From Cytophagales bacterium (GTDB taxonomy: Bacteria > Bacteroidota > Bacteroidia > Cytophagales > ES-bin-26), in assembly GCA_014379925.1 (NCBI GenBank), contig JACMKY010000200.1, positions 1-7,832 on the forward strand: DNA of 7,832 bases, written 5' to 3'. The notes beneath the pieces are model-generated. The model was given only the letters and a program-made list of their open reading frames with translations, was not told where the DNA came from and ran no database searches. The position numbers and the translations under genes were made by a program. This document shows positions 1 through 7,248 of this stretch, in pieces (positions within the stretch are counted from its first letter, which is position 1; the number at the start of each line of letters is the position of its first letter).

Positions 1-124
1 CTATCAATTCTTATAACTTTCATCAAAACCAGTCAAACCAATTCGTCTGTTTCGGGAGGCTATTTCAACTCATCACTAATTCAAAATTATCCAGGTACTT
101 GTTCCTGTCAACGATTACTCTATT

Positions 125-652
125 ATGTACGCCAACGAAGAACTGCTTTATTACCTGCTACCGCTGAATACCAACCAAGCAGTGATTGAGCAACTGTATG
201 CCTGCTTCAGCCGAAAAGATTACCAGGGTATGTCGGCTTGTTACCATCCGGATGCGGAGTTTTCCGACGGCGTGTTGGCGGTGAAAGGCAAGCAGATCGC
301 CGCCATGTGGCATTTGCTCTGTGAATCGGCCAATGACCTTTCGGTGGAATGTTATCTGTGGAATGCCGATGGCGTTCAGGGATCGGCAGATTGGGAAGCG
401 ACTTACACTTTCTCCCCCACGGGAAGAAAAGTCCACAACCTGTTCCACGCCCGATTTGACTTCAGCGAGGGTAAAATCATCCGCCACCGGGAAAATTTTC
501 ACTTCTGGCGATGGGCGGGCATGGCGCTGGGAACGACGGGGCTGCTGCTGGGGTGGACTCCCTTCATTCGAAACCAGGTACGAAAAACGGCGGTCGCCAA
601 TTTGCGGGAGTTCGCGGATAAACATCCTCAGTACACGGCGCTTTTTACTTAA
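125..652 (+). CDS. NTF2-like / SnoaL-like family protein (175 aa)
   Basis: This small soluble protein belongs to the NTF2-like (SnoaL-like) superfamily, whose cone-shaped fold binds small hydrophobic ligands or acts as a small enzyme; the substrate cannot be told from sequence. Residues about 16-45 form the opening helix with the typical sequence IEQLYACFSRKDYQGMSACY, followed by HPDAEFSDGV and then GKQIAAMWHLLCE (about 55-67). Beta-strand segments run to about residue 118, ending in the family pattern ARFDFSEGKIIRHRENFHFWRW. The tail (about 127-175) has a Gly/Leu-rich stretch, GTTGLLLGWTPF, then a basic amphipathic end; Bacteroidota members often carry such a tail, so it need not be a membrane anchor. 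ATG at 125 is the only reasonable start: no ATG, GTG or TTG lies between it and the first helix, although it gives about 14 residues before the conserved core. No Shine-Dalgarno is visible and the 124 bp upstream is AT-richer and non-coding. The gene stands alone on its strand. The family call is firm, the function unknown. Confidence 0.86.
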   Translation: MYANEELLYYLLPLNTNQAVIEQLYACFSRKDYQGMSACYHPDAEFSDGVLAVKGKQIAAMWHLLCESANDLSVECYLWNADGVQGSADWEATYTFSPTGRKVHNLFHARFDFSEGKIIRHRENFHFWRWAGMALGTTGLLLGWTPFIRNQVRKTAVANLREFADKHPQYTALFT

Positions 653-654
653 CC

Positions 655-815
655 AGTCTTTACCCGCCGCCAGAAGCGTTACGCAGCATCGAGCTCCAGC
701 CGAAAGGAAATGGGCAAATACAATTGTCGGGTCAGCAGCTTACTTCCGGGGCGTACATCTACCGCTTGCTGATCAATGAAGCATAGCCAGTAAGCAGCTG
801 GTGCTGGAAAGATAA
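655..815 (+). pseudogene. Decayed C-terminal tail of a T9SS/tail-fibre-type protein
   Basis: Read in the frame starting at 655, the sequence gives a stretch ending LRSIELQPKGNGQIQLSG, QQLTSGAYIYRLLINEA, and then TAG at 784-786. The spacing matches the C-terminal module common in Bacteroidota surface and tail-fibre-like proteins (hydrophobic strand, G-x-G, strand, L-x-x-G-x-Y-x-Y, L-I-x-x, then a final K-Q-L-V-L strand). The missing last strand is present just downstream in another frame: 789-815 reads SKQLVLER followed by TAA. So the tail is broken by an in-frame stop and a frameshift. No start codon or N-terminal part exists: the intact NTF2-like gene ends 2 bp before. This is therefore a 3' gene fragment left by a deletion or rearrangement. 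The motif is recognised from memory of the family; no search was run. A sequencing error could explain the frameshift, but not the missing body of the gene. Confidence 0.55.
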
Positions 816-827
816 GCTGAACCGAGC

Positions 828-861
828 AAAAGCCGTCTTTTCAAAAACGCCCGCGGCTCTT
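828..861 (-). terminator. Weak possible terminator hairpin beyond the ABC permease gene
   Basis: On the minus strand AAGAGCCG (861-854) can pair with CGGCTTTT (835-828), an 8-bp stem with one G-U wobble and an 18-nt loop. Its right arm ends in four T residues. It lies about 175 nt past the permease stop, which is far for a terminator, and the long loop weakens it. A second, AT-only hairpin (TAGTAA/TTACTA, minus strand, about 938-955) lies closer to the gene and is also weak. Neither is convincing. Confidence 0.25.
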
Positions 862-1036
862 GGATGGTTTTAGTGGGGAGGGTGCGCACCAAAAGGCGGC
901 TAAACCGCAGCCACAGTCTGGAATCCACCCGGTCTCCAAATAGTAAGGTTATTACTAGGTAGTATTTCCACAAACCCTCCGAGAACCCTTTGTTTATAAA
1001 ACCCTTGCCGTAAAGAAATGGCGGTTTTCGACCAGC

Positions 1037-3415
1037 CTACTCATACCGCAGCGCTTCCACCGGATTTTGTCGGACTGCCTGCCAGGTTCTTATGCTTACG
1101 GTGAGCAAGGCAATCAGTAAAACCAGTACGGTCGGCCAGATAAACAACCAGGCACTGATCAGAATGCGGAAGGCATAACTCTCCAACCAGCGACTCATGA
1201 CATACCAGGCCAGGGGCCAGGCAATTACGTTGGCTAGCAGCACCAACCGGATGAAATCTTTCGACAGCAGGGAGAAGAGATTCGTCGTGGACGCGCCCAA
1301 TACCTTGCGAATGCCGATTTCTTTGGTTCGCTGGAGCATCGTTATGGAAGCCAGGGCGAACAAGCCCAGGCCGGCAATCAGCAGCGTGAGCGCGGAGAAC
1401 CACGTAAAAAGGGTCATCATCTTTTCCTCCTGACGGTATTGCCCATCGAACTCCGCATCCAGAAACGAATAAGTAAATGGGCGGTTGGGAATCAGGGCCG
1501 ACCAGGCCGACCGCACTACTGCCAGGTCCTCGGGTGAGATGCCCACCAGCAGTGTTCGTAGGTTGGCGGTACTGTAATACAAAAGAATGGGTTCGATGGG
1601 GTTGTGCAGCGAGGCATAGTGAAAATCCTTTACCACGCCGATGACGCGTTTTTGCTGACTGGCATCGTGCGAAGGACGGATAATTTGACCGATGGCGTTT
1701 TTCCAGCCCATCCAGCGAACGAATGCTTCGTTGACAAGGACTGCTTGGGTTGGATCCGAAGTTCGGGCCGCCGAAAAATTTCTGCCCGCTACCAGCTTAA
1801 TCCGCAACAAGTCGAGGTAATTTTCATCGATGGTGACAAAATTGACGAACTGGTCTTGCGTACGACCGTTCTCCTCGCTGGAAAAACTCGCTTTTCCGTC
1901 GAACGCCACCGGTTTGGGGCCGATGGAGACCTTCCGGATCCGGCTATTGTGCGCCAAGGTTGTTTTCAACGCGGGTATTTTCTGCCGGGCGGCTTCGTCG
2001 TCGGGAATTTCGACCACCAGTAGCTGTTCCTTTTCAAAACCGAGGTTTTTGTTTCGCAGGTAATGCATCTGCTGGTAAACGACCAGCGTGCCCATCATCA
2101 GGGCGGCTGAAATCGTGAACTGCACGACCACCAACCCCTTTTTCAACCCTTGCCTTCCCACAACGACCCACTGGCCCTTCAGTACACGGGCCGGATCGGC
2201 GGCAGCCAGGTAAAACGCCGGGTAGCTTCCGGCCAGCAAACCAATGCCCAGGACGGTGCCCAATCCACCGGCCACGTACGGCCAATCGGGGATGGTGTGC
2301 AGGGTAAAGTTTTTTTCAGTAAACCGGTTAAAGGCCGGGCTTAGTAATTGCACCAGCGTCAGGGTCAACAATCCGCCGATGGCGGTCAAGAGTACCGATT
2401 CGCCCACGAATTGCGCCAGCAACTGCGTTCTGCCCGCCCCGGCAACCTTTCGAATGCCCACTTCCTTCTGCCGTTGGGTTGCCTGCGCCACGTGAAGATT
2501 CACGTAGTTGATAACGGCAACCAGCAGGATAAAGAAAGCAGTTAGCGAAAAGATCAGCAGATACGAACGGTTGCCTTTGGGGGTATCGTCGTACAAACCC
2601 GGGGCAAAATGCACTTTGGTCAGCGGTTGAATCTCGTGTTCGACCTTTAGATCGAAGCCCTGCAACTGGCGTACCCGGGGTTCGTACTGCTTTCGGTCAA
2701 AGAGAGCGAGTTTTTTGGCGAAAGCCTCCGCTTTGGGTCGACTTTCGAACCGCAGAAAAGTAAAGTAAGCGGGATCCAGCCAGTCTTCCCGCTCCTCCGG
2801 GGTAACTTCGAAAGACAGTAGGGCGGTGAATTTTAAATCGGTGTTGGTCGGTAAATCTTTCAGCACGCCCGTGATCACGTAAGGCTGGTCATTCAATTGC
2901 AGTGATTGACCAACCGGACGGGCGGCTTCCCAATCCTGACCGAAATACTTCTTGGCCAAATGCTCCGTTAGCAGGAGGCTTTTTGGTTTTATCAGCGCGG
3001 TGGCCGCATCGCCCTCGAGCATGGGATACGAAAACACCCGGAATAGATTCGCGTCGGCACGATACGCAGCCGTTTCGTTAAAAAGTTGCCCACCTTTCCG
3101 GATGGTCACGGTGGGGAGCGACTTAAGCCGCACGGCTTCCTTTATTTCCGGATAGTTACGTTGGAGCGTAGGTCCCACGTCAATTCCGCTGCCCGCCGTA
3201 CGCGTGTCCGGTCCTGCGGTTCGGAAACGAGTAGTTACCTGGTAAATCAATTCGGCCTGCGGGTGGTACTGGTCAAAGCTCATTTCATCTTGCACGTAGA
3301 GAAAAATCAGCAGACACGCCGCCATACCAATGGCCAAACCCAGCACGTTGACCAGGGAAAAGACCTTGTGCCGTTTCAGGTTACGCCAGGCGATCAGAAA
3401 GTAGTTGCCTAGCAT
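1037..3415 (-). CDS. ABC transporter permease, FtsX/MacB type (792 aa)
   Basis: This is an inner-membrane permease of the MacB/FtsX class, whose members couple cytoplasmic ATP hydrolysis to movements of a periplasmic domain (type VII ABC fold) rather than simple transport across the inner membrane. It is a tandem of two modules. Module one has TM1 at about 20-42 (VNVLGLAIGMAACLLIFLY), a periplasmic MacB-PCD domain at about 45-280, and helices at about 284-306, 336-358 and 380-402. Module two has a helix at about 426-448, a second periplasmic domain at about 455-665, and helices at about 668-692, 720-742 and 752-776. Both modules carry the cytoplasmic coupling motif, as QKEVGIRKVAGAG (about 317-329) and TKEIGIRKVLGAS (about 697-709). 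The end NPVEALRYE is typical of Bacteroidota members, usually about 790-800 residues, so the gene is complete. ATG at 3415 gives the usual MLGNYFLIAWRNLKRHK start. There is no ATPase gene beside it here. The family is certain, the substrate unknown. Confidence 0.97.
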   Translation of the reverse strand: MLGNYFLIAWRNLKRHKVFSLVNVLGLAIGMAACLLIFLYVQDEMSFDQYHPQAELIYQVTTRFRTAGPDTRTAGSGIDVGPTLQRNYPEIKEAVRLKSLPTVTIRKGGQLFNETAAYRADANLFRVFSYPMLEGDAATALIKPKSLLLTEHLAKKYFGQDWEAARPVGQSLQLNDQPYVITGVLKDLPTNTDLKFTALLSFEVTPEEREDWLDPAYFTFLRFESRPKAEAFAKKLALFDRKQYEPRVRQLQGFDLKVEHEIQPLTKVHFAPGLYDDTPKGNRSYLLIFSLTAFFILLVAVINYVNLHVAQATQRQKEVGIRKVAGAGRTQLLAQFVGESVLLTAIGGLLTLTLVQLLSPAFNRFTEKNFTLHTIPDWPYVAGGLGTVLGIGLLAGSYPAFYLAAADPARVLKGQWVVVGRQGLKKGLVVVQFTISAALMMGTLVVYQQMHYLRNKNLGFEKEQLLVVEIPDDEAARQKIPALKTTLAHNSRIRKVSIGPKPVAFDGKASFSSEENGRTQDQFVNFVTIDENYLDLLRIKLVAGRNFSAARTSDPTQAVLVNEAFVRWMGWKNAIGQIIRPSHDASQQKRVIGVVKDFHYASLHNPIEPILLYYSTANLRTLLVGISPEDLAVVRSAWSALIPNRPFTYSFLDAEFDGQYRQEEKMMTLFTWFSALTLLIAGLGLFALASITMLQRTKEIGIRKVLGASTTNLFSLLSKDFIRLVLLANVIAWPLAWYVMSRWLESYAFRILISAWLFIWPTVLVLLIALLTVSIRTWQAVRQNPVEALRYE

Positions 3416-3966
3416 ATTGTCGGATGAGTTATTTACTGGGGTCCAACAAACGTGCCACTGGCAGTTATGCGTTGAAAGTCAAATACTTACTCAACCAATG
3501 CTTGGGTATTGGGGGCAGATTCGTATCAAAATGAAACACCTCTTTGTTCCAATCTGATCCAACTACCCAGCACGAGAGGCAGCAAATTTTTTCGCAAAAA
3601 CGGCTTGACAGCGCGATGGTTTGGTCGGATAACAGGGAATAAAAAGGCAATGGCAGCGGCGGGCTACTCACGAAAGGAGCTAAACGGGGCATTTTGATGG
3701 GCTCGCTGAACAGCGTAGCCTCTGCGGGCCTCTCACGCAGCTATTTTTCGAGGCGATGGCCAGAAGTTATCTGGTAGACTGGCTGCTGTACCTGCCATAA
3801 AAACCGTGACCAGGTGGCCATGGTCCGGAAAAACACCTTCTTCCACGACCAAAAAGGGAAAACCAAGGGAATTCGATTCTCAAATTGCCATATCGTTCCA
3901 GCCCGGCACCAATCCACGTCTCAAGGAAACAACAGCGCTATTGCGTCATTGGAATTTCCAGCTCCG
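3416..3966. other. 551-bp intergenic region, no convincing gene
   Basis: This gap separates two genes that both read leftwards, so it should hold the 3' end of the efflux operon and the promoter of the ABC permease. The right part holds the terminator at 3799-3828. I could not find a clear Bacteroidota promoter (TTTG about 20 bp from TAnnTTTG) before the permease. Two short open stretches exist. The first, minus 3733-3879, has 48 codons including FLVVEEGVFPDHGHLVTVF and is preceded by an in-frame TGA and further codons. The second, plus 3684-3800, has 38 codons ending YLVDWLLYLP and a stop. They overlap each other and neither matches a family I know. A 75-codon minus-strand frame at 3465-3692 is Cys/Pro-rich and does not look like a protein. 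The region may contain gene debris, but this is unproven. Confidence 0.6.
3799..3828 (-). terminator. Intrinsic terminator of the RND efflux operon
   Basis: On the minus strand CCGGACCA (3828-3821), an 8-nt loop TGGCCACC, then TGGTC-A-CGG (3812-3804) form an 8-bp GC-rich stem with one bulged A, followed at once by TTTTT (3803-3799). That is the hairpin-plus-T-run layout of a Rho-independent terminator. It lies about 140 nt after the pump stop codon and faces the right way to end the adaptor-pump transcript before the ABC permease. On the plus strand the hairpin is followed by A residues, so it should work in one direction only. Confidence 0.6.
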
Positions 3967-6900
3967 TCATTCGTGCACCATTTGTTCCCGGGGCTGTTCA
4001 GCTTTCTTGGCGTTCTCTCTTAGTTTCTCCAGTCCCTTCTTTCCGTACGCCAGGCGGGTGATTCCCACGTACAACACTGGCACGACAAAAATGGCCAGCG
4101 ACGTAGTGGCCAGCATTCCGCCCAGCACCGTCCGGCCAATGGTAACCCGGGCCACGCCCCCCGCGCCACTGGCGAGGGCCAGCGGAACCACCCCGAAGAT
4201 GAAGGCCAGTGAGGTCATCAGGATCGGGCGCAAACGCAGGCGCACGGCTTCAATGGTCGATTCGAGCAGGTCAGCCCCCTTGTCGACGCGCTCTTTGGCG
4301 AACTCGACAATTAAAATGGCGTTCTTGGCCGACAGACCGATGAGCGTAATCAAGCCAATCTGGGCGTATACGTTGTTGGTCAGGTACGGGAACAGGATCA
4401 GGGCGAGGATGGCCCCCAGCGCGCCGATGGGCACCGACAGCAGCACCGAAAACGGCACCGACCAGCTTTCGTAGAGCGCCGCCAGAAACAAAAACACGAA
4501 CCCGATACTGAGCGCGAAAATGTAGATCGAACTGTTGCCCGCGCTGATTTCCTCGCGGCTCAAACCCGAAAAATCGTAGGAATACCCGGCCGGAAGCACC
4601 TTCGCCGCCACCTCGCGCAGGGCGTCGTTGGCCTGACTGCTGCTGAAACCCGGTTTGGCCCCGCCGTTTAATTCGGCGGATCGAAACAGGTTAAAGTGCG
4701 AAACCAGCGGCGCGTTTTCGATGACGCTGATTTTGATGACCGCGCTGATGGGCAGCAGCTGCCCGTTCGAGTTACGGACGTAGAACTGATTGAGTGCTTT
4801 TACGTCCGTGCGGTACATGGTATCGGCCTGCGCCACCACCCGGAACTTGCGGCCGTAAATAATGAAGTCGTTGACGTATTGACTGCCCAGAAACGTCTGC
4901 ATGGTTCGGTACACCGTATTTACCGGAATGCCCAGTTTTTTGCATTTTTCCCGGTCCACCTCCACGCGGTAGGCGGGTGCTTTGGCCGTGAAGTAGGAGA
5001 ATACCCGGCCGATTTCGGGCCGTTTGGTGGCTTCGGCGATGAAGTTCTGGACCACCCCGTCGAAGGCTTGCACGTCGTCGGGGGTCTCCCGCTGCTGAAT
5101 CTCAAACGTGAAACCCGAACTCTGTCCCAGCCCCGGAATGGCGGGCGGCTGCACCACCTGCACGCGGGCGTCGTTGAGGCCGGCCAAGGCCCGTTGCAGT
5201 TTCCCCACCAATGAATCGGCCTGCATACCGGCTCCGGTGCGCTCCTCCCAGGGCTTTAGCTGAATAAATACCGTACCGCTGTTCGATTTCGAGGCGAACG
5301 TGATGGCGTTCAAACCGCCCAAGGCCGAGAAGTGGTTGACGTACGGTTGCCGTTTCAGCGTGTCCATGATGGCATTGAGTACCACCAAACTGCGCGAAGT
5401 GGAAGCCGCTTCGGGAATTTCGTAGGTTATAATGAGACGCCCCTCGTCCTCGGTGGGGATAAAGCCGGTCGGTTTGGCCCGGAACAGCAGCCCCGTGCCG
5501 ATGTAGACGACCACCAAGCCAACGATCACCAACGGCGTGGCTTTGATCAGCCGCCGAACCCCGTCCGAGTAGGCATTCGTGACCCGGCCGAACCACTGGT
5601 TGAACCGGTAGAAAAACCGGTTCAGCCCTTTCGCATTTTCGTCGATTTGCTGCGGGCGGAGCAGCAACGTACACAGCGCCGGGGTAAGGGAAAGCGCCAC
5701 GAAAGCCGAAATCAGCACCGAAACGGCAATGGTGATGGCGAACTGCTGATAGAGGCGCCCGACGATGCCGGGAATGAAACCCACCGGCACGAATACGGCC
5801 GCCAGCACCAGGGCAATGGCGATGACCGGCGCCGAAATCTCCCGCATGGCCTCCAGCGTCGCCTCCTTGGGCGATTGGCCCTTGTCGACGTTGGCCTGCA
5901 CGGCCTCGACCACCACGATGGCGTCATCGACCACAATGCCGATGGCCAGCACGAACGCGAAGAGGGTCAGCGTATTGATGGTGAAACCGAGCGGCACGAA
6001 CAGGGCAAACGTGCCGATGATGGACACCGGAATGGCCAGTAGCGTGATCAGGGTGGCCCGCCAGTTCTGCAAAAACAGAAACACCACCAACACCACCAGC
6101 CCGATGGCAATGAGCAGCGTTTCGACAACCTCCGAAATCGACACCTGGATCACCGACACGGATTCAAACGGCACCACGTATTCGACGTCTTTGGGGAACG
6201 TCTTTCTCAGGTTGTCCATTGCCTCGTAAACGCCCTTCGCCGTGGCCAGTGCGTTGCTGCCGGGTAACTGATAGACCAGCAGATACGCCGCCCGCTTGCC
6301 GTCGACGAACGAATTGCTGGCGTAGGAAAACTTACCCAACTGCACCCGCGCCACGTCTTTGAGGTACACCAACGAACCCCGCGCCGGGTCCGAGCGGACG
6401 ATGACGTTGTTAAATTCCTCTTCTTTGCTGAGTCGGCTGTTGGTAAAAATGGTGTACTCAAACGCCTGCGAAGTGGGTTGGGGCGGACCGCCCACTGAGC
6501 CACCCGCCACCTGCAAATTCTGCTCCTGCAAGGCTGCCACGACCTCCTCGGCGGTCAGACCAAGTTGGGCCAGCCGGTCGGGCTTCATCCAGATGCGCAT
6601 ACTGAAATCGTCCGCCCGGCTGAAAATATCGCCCACCCCGGGCACCCGCAACAGGGCATCGCGGATGTAGATGTTGGCGTAGTTGTCCAAAAAAGAAACG
6701 TCGTGCGTTCCTTTCGGGGCGTAGATGGCCACCAGCATAAACAGCGACGGGTTGCGCTTGCGAACCACCACGCCCAACCGGTTGACTTCCTCGGGCAGTT
6801 GCGGCTCGGCAATACCGACGCGGTTCTGCACGTCGAGGGCGGCAATGTTGACGTCGGTGCCCACTTTGAAAGTCACGTTCATGCTCATCCGACCGTCGTT

Positions 6901-7152
6901 GGTGGCATTGGTCTGCACGTAGTCCATCCCGGGGGTGCCATTCACCTGCGTTTCGATGGGCGTGGCCACGGTCTGCTCCACCGTTTGGGCGTCGGCTCCG
7001 GTGTAGGTACCGGTCACCTGCACGACGGGGGGCGTGATGTCGGGGTACTGGCTGACGGGTAAACTCAGCAGCGCCAGCCCACCCAAGACCATGATGACGA
7101 GAGAGGCCACGATGGCAGTTACGGGCCGGTTGATGAACAGTTCTGCGAACAT
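3967..7152 (-). CDS. RND efflux pump permease subunit, HAE1/AcrB type (1061 aa)
   Basis: This is the proton-driven inner-membrane pump of a tripartite efflux system, a trimer that takes drugs or other hydrophobic compounds from the periplasm and membrane and passes them to an outer-membrane channel. The start MFAELFINRPVTAIV and the SQYPDITPP motif (about 34-42) are classical for the family. TM1 is at about 10-30, TM2-TM6 at about 341-497, TM7 at about 538-558 and TM8-TM12 at about 874-1030; two large periplasmic loops (about 31-335 and 560-870) form the porter and docking domains. The proton-relay residues are present: Asp409-Asp410 in GIVVDDAIVVVEA (TM4), Lys943 in GLSAKNAILIVEFAKE (TM10), and Arg and Thr in RLRLRPILMTSLAF (about 971-984). 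The GTVFIQLKPWEER segment (about 626-638) matches the family. At 1061 residues it is full length and unbroken. It follows the adaptor gene after 96 bp with no clear ribosome binding site. Lack of a metal-type signature in TM4 favours HAE1 over CusA-type pumps. The actual substrates cannot be read. Confidence 0.98.
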   Translation of the reverse strand: MFAELFINRPVTAIVASLVIMVLGGLALLSLPVSQYPDITPPVVQVTGTYTGADAQTVEQTVATPIETQVNGTPGMDYVQTNATNDGRMSMNVTFKVGTDVNIAALDVQNRVGIAEPQLPEEVNRLGVVVRKRNPSLFMLVAIYAPKGTHDVSFLDNYANIYIRDALLRVPGVGDIFSRADDFSMRIWMKPDRLAQLGLTAEEVVAALQEQNLQVAGGSVGGPPQPTSQAFEYTIFTNSRLSKEEEFNNVIVRSDPARGSLVYLKDVARVQLGKFSYASNSFVDGKRAAYLLVYQLPGSNALATAKGVYEAMDNLRKTFPKDVEYVVPFESVSVIQVSISEVVETLLIAIGLVVLVVFLFLQNWRATLITLLAIPVSIIGTFALFVPLGFTINTLTLFAFVLAIGIVVDDAIVVVEAVQANVDKGQSPKEATLEAMREISAPVIAIALVLAAVFVPVGFIPGIVGRLYQQFAITIAVSVLISAFVALSLTPALCTLLLRPQQIDENAKGLNRFFYRFNQWFGRVTNAYSDGVRRLIKATPLVIVGLVVVYIGTGLLFRAKPTGFIPTEDEGRLIITYEIPEAASTSRSLVVLNAIMDTLKRQPYVNHFSALGGLNAITFASKSNSGTVFIQLKPWEERTGAGMQADSLVGKLQRALAGLNDARVQVVQPPAIPGLGQSSGFTFEIQQRETPDDVQAFDGVVQNFIAEATKRPEIGRVFSYFTAKAPAYRVEVDREKCKKLGIPVNTVYRTMQTFLGSQYVNDFIIYGRKFRVVAQADTMYRTDVKALNQFYVRNSNGQLLPISAVIKISVIENAPLVSHFNLFRSAELNGGAKPGFSSSQANDALREVAAKVLPAGYSYDFSGLSREEISAGNSSIYIFALSIGFVFLFLAALYESWSVPFSVLLSVPIGALGAILALILFPYLTNNVYAQIGLITLIGLSAKNAILIVEFAKERVDKGADLLESTIEAVRLRLRPILMTSLAFIFGVVPLALASGAGGVARVTIGRTVLGGMLATTSLAIFVVPVLYVGITRLAYGKKGLEKLRENAKKAEQPREQMVHE

Positions 7153-7248
7153 GAGAAAGAGAATTTCAAATGATTAACCAAGAGAATGACCAAACCGCGG
7201 GTGCAGCAAGGAACTGAACCAGAAAATTATTCGCTCCATTCTCACCAC

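Noticed and set aside
1..124. Open frames running in from the left edge
   Set aside because: Two frames are open here, but the composition is AT-rich and the translations are Ser/Asn/Thr-rich with no protein-like pattern, so I treat it as the upstream non-coding region of the NTF2-like gene.
321..779. 152-codon plus-strand open frame overlapping the NTF2-like gene
   Set aside because: It is out of frame with the NTF2-like gene and its translation has no family features; the competing frame is clearly the coding one.
773..973. 66-codon minus-strand open frame downstream of the ABC permease
   Set aside because: It has no recognisable motif, is rich in Leu/Arg/Ser, overlaps the decayed tail on the other strand and has no sign of a start signal.
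3605..3633. TTGACA, 17 bp, GATAAC on the plus strand, a sigma-70-like promoter
   Set aside because: Bacteroidota use a different primary promoter (TTTG and TAnnTTTG), and no gene follows on this strand before the opposing pump gene. Probably chance.
4696..5214. 172-codon plus-strand open frame inside the pump gene
   Set aside because: It lies entirely opposite the pump porter-domain coding sequence and resembles no protein family; treated as a shadow frame.
5332..6042. 236-codon open frame on the plus strand inside the pump gene
   Set aside because: It is antisense to the well-conserved RND gene, is rich in His/Arg/Gln/Asp and Gly with no family resemblance, and long antisense frames are expected in GC-rich coding sequence.
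7182..7243. GAGAATG (7182-7188) and CATTCTC (7237-7243) inverted repeat between adaptor and pump
   Set aside because: Only 7 bp with a 48-nt loop and no T-run. It is too weak to call a terminator or attenuator between two genes that should be co-transcribed.
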